NCBI RefSeq assembly: GCF_027943255.1
Contig: NC_072892.1
Span: forward strand, 19,057,792 to 19,121,791
Direction of reading: 5' to 3'
DNA: 64,000 nucleotides
DNA from: Anastrepha obliqua
Taxonomy: Eukaryota > Arthropoda > Insecta > Diptera > Tephritidae
The translations under genes and the position numbers were made by a program. The notes beneath the pieces were generated by a model, which worked only from the letters and a program-made list of their open reading frames with translations, did no database searches and was not told the origin of the DNA. This document shows, one piece after another, positions 58,401 through 64,000 of this stretch (the stretch's first letter is position 1; each line of letters opens with the position of its first letter).

Positions 58401-60529
58401 CAACGTTTTGCTGGAAAAGATCTTTCGCGCTGCCGTGCTGAACCGCACTGCTACTATCTTTCATAAGAGCACCATACTACCAGCATATGCCAACGACATC
58501 GACATTATCGGCGAAACCAACCGCACTGTATGCTGGGCATACTCCAGTTTAAAGGGAATGGGGATAAAACAAAGTACCTGCTGTCAACACACAAAGAGTC
58601 TTCGCGTCTTGGACAATATCTCAGTGTTGACAACCAACAATTTGAAATTGTGAAGGACTTTGTCTACCTTGGGGCCAGTATTAATAACATAAATGACGTC
58701 AGCCTGGAGATCAAACGGCCGATTCCCGAAAAGCTGGCCAAAACTCAAAAAATTAAGTAATTGATTCAAAATTTCTTACTCGGGGGTTGTCGGGGTCGCT
58801 GGTTACGAATTTGATCTTAAAATTTTGAAAATCCACCCCCTTCCACCCCTATTGGCCACCCCCTCACGTGAAATAGCGTATATTCTAGAACATAATCAAG
58901 ATGCATGTAAATTTATATGTTTTCGGGGTCGCAAGGTAGCAAGTGGTAGCAGCTGAATCTTGTTTTATTCAGTAACCATTACTTTTTTGGGTAACCTTTA
59001 ATAGGTTTCAAAGCAGCATATGACGGCGTTGTATTACTATACAGTTTGAAAACTCAAATTTTATAAAAAAAATTGCAAAAAATGTATCTACGTATTGCTG
59101 CAGCTAAAAATTTTGTGTCGAGGTATTGATATATACTAAAGATTTCTGATTGATTGATATGTACTAAAGATTTCTCGTATTTTACTAACCTTCCGAAGAT
59201 GATTCCATTTGGTTTTGTTCAATTTACTCCATTACAAAATCTTTCAAATGTGTACAACTTTCACTATTCATCGACAGTAATACGATGCTCAAACGAAGGC
59301 CACGTTGCGACTGAAAATATAGAGGATACTTAGGGTACAGGACGTTGCTATGAACGGTTTTCAGTACTCAAGGCATTACTGTAGCCAACCCAAAGACAAA
59401 AAAACTCTATCTAGAAACTTTTTTTTTCGACTTTTGGCCAGCTTTTTGGGAATCGGCCGCACTGTGGACCATGCGCACGATAACTCGAGCAAAAATTAAT
59501 ATATTTCAGTGAAACCTGGGCCCTATATTACTCAATGTTCAAGGTATTTTGGTGTTAGAAATGGGCAAAATCGGCCAATCATTTTCCATATAAAGGTAAT
59601 TTTTAAAAGAGAAACAAAATTAAGCCAAATTACTTCCATTTGGTATAAATGACAAGCCCAAAACAAAAATACGACGAAAGAAAAATTAAAAAAAAAACAG
59701 ACGATGTTACGCCCGCTTTTAGGTAGCTGCATGTATTTTGTTGCTCATTACACTATGTTCTCTTCTCTTCTTCTTCTTCTTAATTGGCGCGATAACCGCT
59801 TATGCAATTTTGGCCGAGTTTAACAAAGCGCGCCAGTCGTTTATTTTTCGTGCTAACCGGCACCGGCTTGGACACACCAAGTGAAGTCAAGTACTTCTCC
59901 ACCTAATCTTTCCAACGCAGAGGAGGCCTTCCTCTTCCTCTACTACCACCAGCTGGTACCGCATCGATTACTTTCAGAGTCGGAGCGTTTGTATCCATTC
60001 GGACGACATGACCAAGCCAACGAAGCCGCTGGATCTTTATTCGCTGCGCTATGTCTATGTCGTCGTCCTCTATTGCTCCTCACCTTAGTTAAATCCGACA
60101 TAAATATTTTTAAGATCTGCCATTTGAAATTTGAAATGTCCGGCCGTCAATCCCAATAAAATTTTACATAAAATGTGCACAGACATAAAAGGTTAGATCT
60201 GAACTGAATTTTGTACTCACAACCTAGTTAAATTATATCCACAATTTACTTTATCCGTCTGTTTGGAAAGTAAAACCCGTTAATTTTCCTAAAACTAACT
60301 AAACAATTGTCTGCTGATTTTCCTTTCCATTTCAGGAGTTATCGCCGCCACATGTCTCACCCCACTAATATTTATGGAATCGACAGGAGATGAAAAATTG
60401 GAGAACCTCACCTCACGAACTGAAGAAGGCGATCAGATGCGACGCCAGAATGCTGAAAATCCCAAATATCGTGCATTCCTGCAGCGTACAGTGAAGGAGT
60501 TTGAGCTGTGTGGCTTTTTAGACGCATGA
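52417..60529 (+). CDS. EcKinase-like (CHK domain) protein, gene C, with a 6.7 kb intron
   Basis: Exons 52417-52644, 52736-53347, 53405-53621 and 60336-60529, total 1251 nt and 416 aa, GT-AG throughout (phases 0, 0, 1). Motifs are RFSVIVK (N-lobe Lys near residue 76), EPFLVLEDMQLTGF near 160-175, IEKLAKVHACSAV, LNMADLWIDNLM (residues 254-265) and LDFQLSYYGSP (281-291). In genes A and B the loop reads NH-D; here the His position is Met 256, while the Asp (258) and Asn (263) are kept. The third intron interrupts at the same place and phase as in A and B but spans 53622-60335 and is full of transposons. The last exon reads VIAATCLTPLIFMES and ends FLDA. The frame is clean, so the gene is probably expressed. 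The substrate is unknown. Confidence 0.92.
53768..55984 (-). mobile_element. Tigger/pogo-type transposon, 2.2 kb
   Basis: The ends TAGTAGAAGCCCGATAAGTA and, reversed, CAGTAGAAGCCCGATAAGTG are inverted repeats flanked by TA (53766-53767 and 55985-55986). It is inserted antisense in gene C intron 3. Confidence 0.92.
54010..55600 (-). pseudogene. Pogo/Tigger (CENP-B-like, DDE_1) transposase, broken
   Basis: The N-terminal HTH is read near 55577-55440 (LTLKERDEILQKIEKG, KQRDLAFEYKVD). The next frame (55443-54922) holds a CENP-B-type DNA-binding half (ELEKRLYQFFMNQRRRNAPV, DEWFSRFKKRFGLR) and the start of the DDE domain (IYNAYETGLFWKLLPNKTYV, where the usual first Asp of NADET is Tyr). The last frame (54870-54010) reads ALLLPDQAPSHP (Asp) and FPANCTAILQPMGQGVI (usually LQPMDQG; Gly replaces that Asp). 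Frameshifts at about 55440 and 54900 and the lost Asp residues make it inactive. Confidence 0.88.
56000..57350 (+). pseudogene. Non-LTR retrotransposon C-terminal fragment, CAA-repeat tail
   Basis: The + strand has VKYLRVILDPKLSWRSKVDY (post-RT) at 56011-56241. RNase H follows at 56494-56946 with IYTDGSKMNCGVRAG (first Asp) and SVFQAKLLAIREAATK (Glu to Lys), then degraded text to a zinc-knuckle-like CECPGL near 57120. A run of CAACAACAACAACAAC ends it near 57340. Frames change several times. Confidence 0.75.
57355..57480 (+). pseudogene. RTE-like LINE C-terminus
   Basis: Reads RGRPRGSWRRIDENLRWTQI to LRLCAQ and stops at 57478. The RGRPRxxWRR motif is typical of the end of such LINEs. Only the last 40 residues are present. 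Confidence 0.6.
57513..57814 (-). repeat. SINE, near full length, diverged
   Basis: Minus-strand copy: GGCAGAGCTCCTTCTCCTAT at the body end and AACCCATTCGTCTACGG near 57805 as the tRNA-like head. Confidence 0.8.
57905..58765 (+). pseudogene. RTE-like LINE reverse transcriptase scraps
   Basis: Frames include RLPAELYKAGAPELTNSMHQ, SVLEEW, HHLCVDFKAAF, FNVLLEKIFRAAVLNRTATI, PAYANDIDIIGETNR (the YADD pair is changed to YAND), and FEIVKDFVYLGASINNINDVSLEIKR. Stops and frameshifts are frequent. Confidence 0.75.
58770..59760. other. Intronic spacer without recognised content
   Basis: A C-rich stretch near 58835-58870 is followed by A/T-rich DNA. No element could be supported. Confidence 0.35.
59762..60105 (-). 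pseudogene. LINE C-terminal fragment, copy 1
   Basis: The minus strand reads DIDIAQRIKIQRLRWLGHVVRM, then GGRGRGRPPLRWKD and GVPSRCRLARKI-like text, up to a CTTCTTCTTCTT stretch at 59768 that is the A-rich tail. The same sequence family recurs at 61105-61500. Confidence 0.7.
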
Positions 60530-60595
60530 AACTGACTAACTTGAATATGGCTGAGTAATGAGAACGAAAAACGAACTGTTTATGATTATAACTCA

Positions 60596-60601
60596 AATAA
60601 A
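60596..60601 (+). promoter_or_regulatory. Polyadenylation signal of gene C
   Basis: AATAAA 67 bp after the stop codon of gene C. Confidence 0.7.
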
Positions 60602-61104
60602 ATTATATTGAAAAGAAATAATGACCTTTCAGCACCTTAGAGAATTTTCTTTATGTTAGAATATTAGAAAAAAATCAGATAATGAAATACATTTTTGGCA
60701 CGTTTCAACAAGTCTCAAGCTTCAAAAACAAATTTAATTGGACATATGTACATACGTGAGGATTTTTTTTCTCTTTCTTCTTGATTGGCGATGTTGGCAG
60801 ATTTCATCTTTCAAGTCTTTAATGTGTTACCAGTTTTCCAAATTCCAAATATGTTTTCAAAGAGGTAGTTTTAAAAAATTGTATACTGCCATTTTAGATT
60901 ATTAAAGTCTGAATTTAGATTTGTATTCAGCAACCTCGGACACCTTAAAGTTTATATATTCGTCAAGTAACGAGGCTTAGGAAAATGGGATCTGTCAATA
61001 TGAATTTTTCATCTTTTACCATAAACATTCATGAATATTTTTAATTCGATCTAATATTTTCTTGAGTTTGCGGAGCCGTTACAGGGTTAAACATGGGAAC
61101 ACTC
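60602..61104. other. Spacer without recognised content
   Basis: A/T-rich, downstream of gene C. No feature is supported. Confidence 0.35.
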
Positions 61105-61500
61105 TCTTCTTCTGCTTAATTGGCGCGATAACCGCTTACGCGATTTCGGCCGAGTTTAACAAAGCGCGCCAATCGTTTCTTTTTTCGTGCTAACCGGCGT
61201 CAGTTGGACACACCAAGTGAAGTCAAGTCCTTCTCCACCTCATCTTTCCAACGCAGAGGAGGCCTTCCTGTTCCGCTGGATCTTTATTCGCTGCGCTATG
61301 TCTATGTCGTCGTAAAGCTCATACAGCGCATCGTTCCATCACCTGCGATATTCGCCCTTGCGAACGTGCAAAGGTTCAAAAATCTCACGCAGAATCTTTC
61401 TCTCAAACATTTCAGGCGTCGCTTCATCGGATGTTGTCGCCGTCCACGCTTCTGCGCCATACGTTAGGACGGGCAGGATGAGAGCATTGTAGAGTGTTAG
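61105..61500 (-). pseudogene. LINE C-terminal fragment, copy 2
   Basis: Minus strand: LTYGAEAWTATTSDEA near 61470-61420, FERKILREIFEPLHV, then YDDIDIAQRI and the RWKD region, with a deletion relative to copy 1 around 61270. The tail is the CTTCTTCTGCTTAATTGGCG stretch at 61108. Confidence 0.75.
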
Positions 61501-62151
61501 TTAACATGGGAACATAAATTGATTAGTACTTAGAAGTGCAAAGTGTTTACCAGAGTTATTTTTTACCTGACATGTTTCTAATAAAAATGTCGGACAAAAA
61601 ACAATGGTCATATTTTAATAAAATCTCGATCATGGCTGCTGAAAGATTGTTTGTGACTGCACGGCAGATATTTGAATAAGAAATGTTTACTTATGTACCC
61701 ACTTACAGGAAAGAGGTGTAACACTTTAAACCTCAATCCTAGCTTTAAGAAAAGCAACCCTTCCCCTTTGAGACTCATTTGAAAATAAGACAGAAACCCA
61801 TTCGCAGTATTTTTTAATCTAATTTTAATTAGATTCGGTTCGCCTTTGAAAACGGTGCACAGTTTCGAGCTGACTTCATCTTCCTTCCGCTTGCACTGTG
61901 GTGACTTTCACATATTTACTATAGCACCGTTTTTCGTCTTCACTTCCACTTTGTGTGCAATCTCAATGTTGAGAACCTCAAGACATCGAACTTGAAGGTT
62001 ATTTAGCAATATTCTCAACAGAACGTTCAGTTCCTAGTCTGCCAGTCCTTTTTCTGTCCTCGACGGGACCAGTTTGCTGAAATTTTTTACCATGTCGACT
62101 CATTCGGATGATTATTTCCAAAAAAATAACGAATTTTGCGATTTGTTTTTC
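61501..62151. other. Spacer without recognised content
   Basis: No gene or element is supported in this stretch, which ends at the TTAA that bounds the piggyBac element. Confidence 0.35.
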
Positions 62152-62155
62152 TTAA

Positions 62156-64000
62156 CACTAGAAGGACTGAAAGTTAGTATATGCCTACATATGTATATTG
62201 CCCAAATGCAGTCAAAATGACTGCATTATGAAAGAATAACTAATGTGTAAAAAAATTTGTTTAAGGTTAATTTTTAATATTTTTTATATTATTTACAGTT
62301 ATTAGTACATAATAACCATAAAAAAAATGTACTTCACTTGGAAAAAAAATAATTAATTCATTTTTATTTGTACATTTTATGCAAATTAGGGTGGAAATCT
62401 TTTTATGTGTACATCTTCCGCAATCATATTTTTGACATTTTGCACATATATTATTTGATTTGTTTTTGTAGCAAAGTCGTATTTGACAAATTTTGCGTTT
62501 GTTAGAATGGGTTGCATTTGATGTGCAACATCATCTTGATCTTTGATCTTTGTGGGTCTTCATGTTCTGATGAATTTTTCTGTCTTGCAGCTCTGCATTC
62601 AGTGGAAAACTGTTCTGCCAATTGAAACAAGAACTCTTTTCGTTGTATTTGTACTCCTGTCGTTTCTTTGAAAGGATCCAAGCATTAATTGCAGCCAAAT
62701 CTAAAATATTGAAAAATATTTGGAGGGGCCATCTACGAGAACTAGCTTTTACTGTGTATTTTCTAGCCATTTGATCCGTCATATCAACTCCACATTTTGT
62801 GCTGTTATAAAATTGTATAGATTCCGGTAACATTGTATCAATTTTCACAAATATATGCTTAGAACTTAGAACAGCTACTCTTTCATTTAGTTTGCTTTTA
62901 TTTAGTGTAAGAACACAATTCTCTGATTTACATAGCAGAGTGGAAAAACAAGGCATCTTATCCTTCCTTCGTTTGGCTGCTTTGGGTAGTTCTCTTTTGT
63001 TTGATCTAATAGTTCCAACTAGAGTTGTTTTTTTGGCCAATAATTTTGTCGCGAGTGACAAGCTAGTGAAAAAGTTATCGGTCGTGATATTTCTTCCTCA
63101 GTTTGTATATGGCCCAACAATTTTCAGAACAACGTGTTCACTGAGAAGCATTGACGATAGTCGTTGTTCATCTCTCCCCAAATAAGGAAAACCATTTAAA
63201 ATATATTTGCTACTAACATCTGATGCATGACAGAATTTAATGCCAAATTTGTTGGGATTATTAGGCATATACAGGGTAAACCTGCACCTGGCTTTTGACG
63301 GAAATAATTGCTCGTCAACTGTTATATTTTGCCCTGGTTGATAGCAAGCTTGACTATTTTTAATGAACTTGTCCCATATTTCCGAAACCAAGGCAAATTT
63401 ATTTGTTTGTAGGCGTCTACTTCTTTCGCTTCTTCTGTCAAACCGAATAAATCGTAGGATTTGCTTGAACTTTTCTCTGGCCATAGTTTTTCTAAAAAAA
63501 TCGGGACCCCACTTTGCTGACCATAAATAACTCAGTTTTAAATTTTTTGCTTCGTAAGCTCCACGAGCATATAAAATCCCAATAAATGCACGTATTTCCG
63601 GTAATGATGTTGTCCAATCGTTCCTCGAATTTCGGCGGCCTTCTCATTCTGTGCACTTTTTTATATGTTTGATAATATAGTTATCTATTGTATTATCCAC
63701 GAGAATGCACTGATAGGATTATTTGCCATAAAGTTCCTTTCTGCGTAGCCTGTTGGGCCTTTCACACCCTTGAAAATACAAGTAACCTTTGGTAACCTTC
63801 CAGGAATACCACCTTCGTCAAATTTTGACCATACAGTACCATCGGCAGCTGTTTCGGTCTCCTGAAAGATATTTTCAGTTTCTTCATCAGAGTCTGCACT
63901 ATTTAGCACCCAACACCTTTTCCTGGGCATATTGATGACACTTTTATTTTCATCATTGGTGATCGACTCTTCATCACTATCTTCAGTGTCAGATGTTTCA
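62156..64000 (-). mobile_element. piggyBac element, runs off the window
   Basis: TTAA at 62152-62155 is followed by CACTAGAAGGACTGAAAG, a piggyBac-like terminus, and about 30 bp further in by an internal inverted repeat AATGCAGTCA-AAA-TGACTGCATT (62205-62227), as known for piggyBac ends. The other end lies beyond 64000. Confidence 0.85.
62440..63930 (-). pseudogene. piggyBac transposase, nearly complete, a few stops
   Basis: It starts MPRKRCWVLNSADSDEE at 63930 (an upstream start beyond the window is possible). After a stop near 63685 it continues LPEIRAFIGILYARGAYEAKN. A frame at 63484-63098 has MAREKFKQILRFIRFD, QNITVDEQLFPSKARCRFTL (first catalytic Asp) and KIVGPYTN. GRNITTDNFFTSLSLATKLL (second Asp) follows, then at 63061-62531 YNSTKCGVDMTDQMARKY (third Asp) and RWPLQIFFNILDLAAINAW. 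The Cys-rich tail (CCTSNATHS, CQIRLC, CAKCQKYDCGRCTH) is read in a last short frame near 62530-62400. All three Asp residues are kept, but at least three in-frame stops break it. Confidence 0.88.

Larger units (their letters stand above)
53622..60335. other. Intron 3 of gene C, filled with transposons
   Basis: 6,714 bp against 71-75 bp for the equivalent introns in genes A and B. It contains a Tigger/pogo element (53768-55984), a LINE RNase H fragment (56000-57350), LINE ends and RT scraps, a SINE (57513-57814) and a LINE C-terminus (59762-60105). Confidence 0.9.

Overview
The window is eukaryotic, AT-rich, intron-bearing DNA from a higher fly. Three things point to a tephritid-like dipteran: the EcKinase-like (CHK domain, ecdysteroid-kinase-like) genes with short GT-AG introns, the great diversity of mariner relics, and a tRNA-derived SINE family in several copies. 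The species is an inference.

Host genes. I can support only three host genes, all on the + strand and all EcKinase-like: gene A (631-2468, 4 exons, 420 aa), gene B (20734-22593, 4 exons, 420 aa) and gene C (52417-60529, 4 exons, 416 aa). A and B share all three intron positions and phases and are close paralogues. C is more divergent, has lost the His of the HxDxxxxN motif, and carries a 6.7 kb third intron filled with transposons. They look like members of one dispersed tandem cluster whose spacers (18 kb and 30 kb) have been inflated by mobile elements.

Layout. 1-264 is a TTAATG hexanucleotide microsatellite. 631-2468 is gene A, with a mariner starting about 50 bp after its stop. 2521-4322 is a mosaic of three mariner relics. 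5340-11310 holds two minus-strand non-LTR fragments and several deleted mariners (7126-7675, 7920-8440, 8791-9716). 12736-13450 is a TTAA-flanked MITE. 13455-16900 is a three-level nest: mariner, then a TTAA element, then a Jockey-type LINE. 17000-18130 is LINE debris with a 47-bp inverted repeat. 18914-20104 is a 1.19 kb element with 8-bp target duplications. After gene B come mariner fragments, an RTE-like LINE (23640-25970), another RNase H-bearing LINE fragment and SINE pieces. 28195-34375 is an apparently identical 3,091-bp tandem duplication. 34257-37705 holds three mariners, one with an intact transposase frame. 38280-39000 is an R1-like RT fragment, abutting a MULE with 9-bp target duplication (38996-41381). 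41390-45081 has a fragment of another TE gene, a long-TIR mariner derivative and a Tc1 element split by a SINE. 45770-48840 has mariner, LINE, SINE and MITE remnants. 49189-51730 is a Tc1-type element split by a second copy of the 1.19 kb element. Gene C's third intron holds a Tigger/pogo element, two or three LINE fragments and a SINE. 62156-64000 is a minus-strand piggyBac running off the window end.

No rRNA, CRISPR or prokaryotic features are present. The most notable structures are the tandem duplication, the MULE with its internal palindrome and 66-bp intron, the shared 1.19 kb non-autonomous element with P-like ends, and the nested insertions whose order can be read from target-site duplications.
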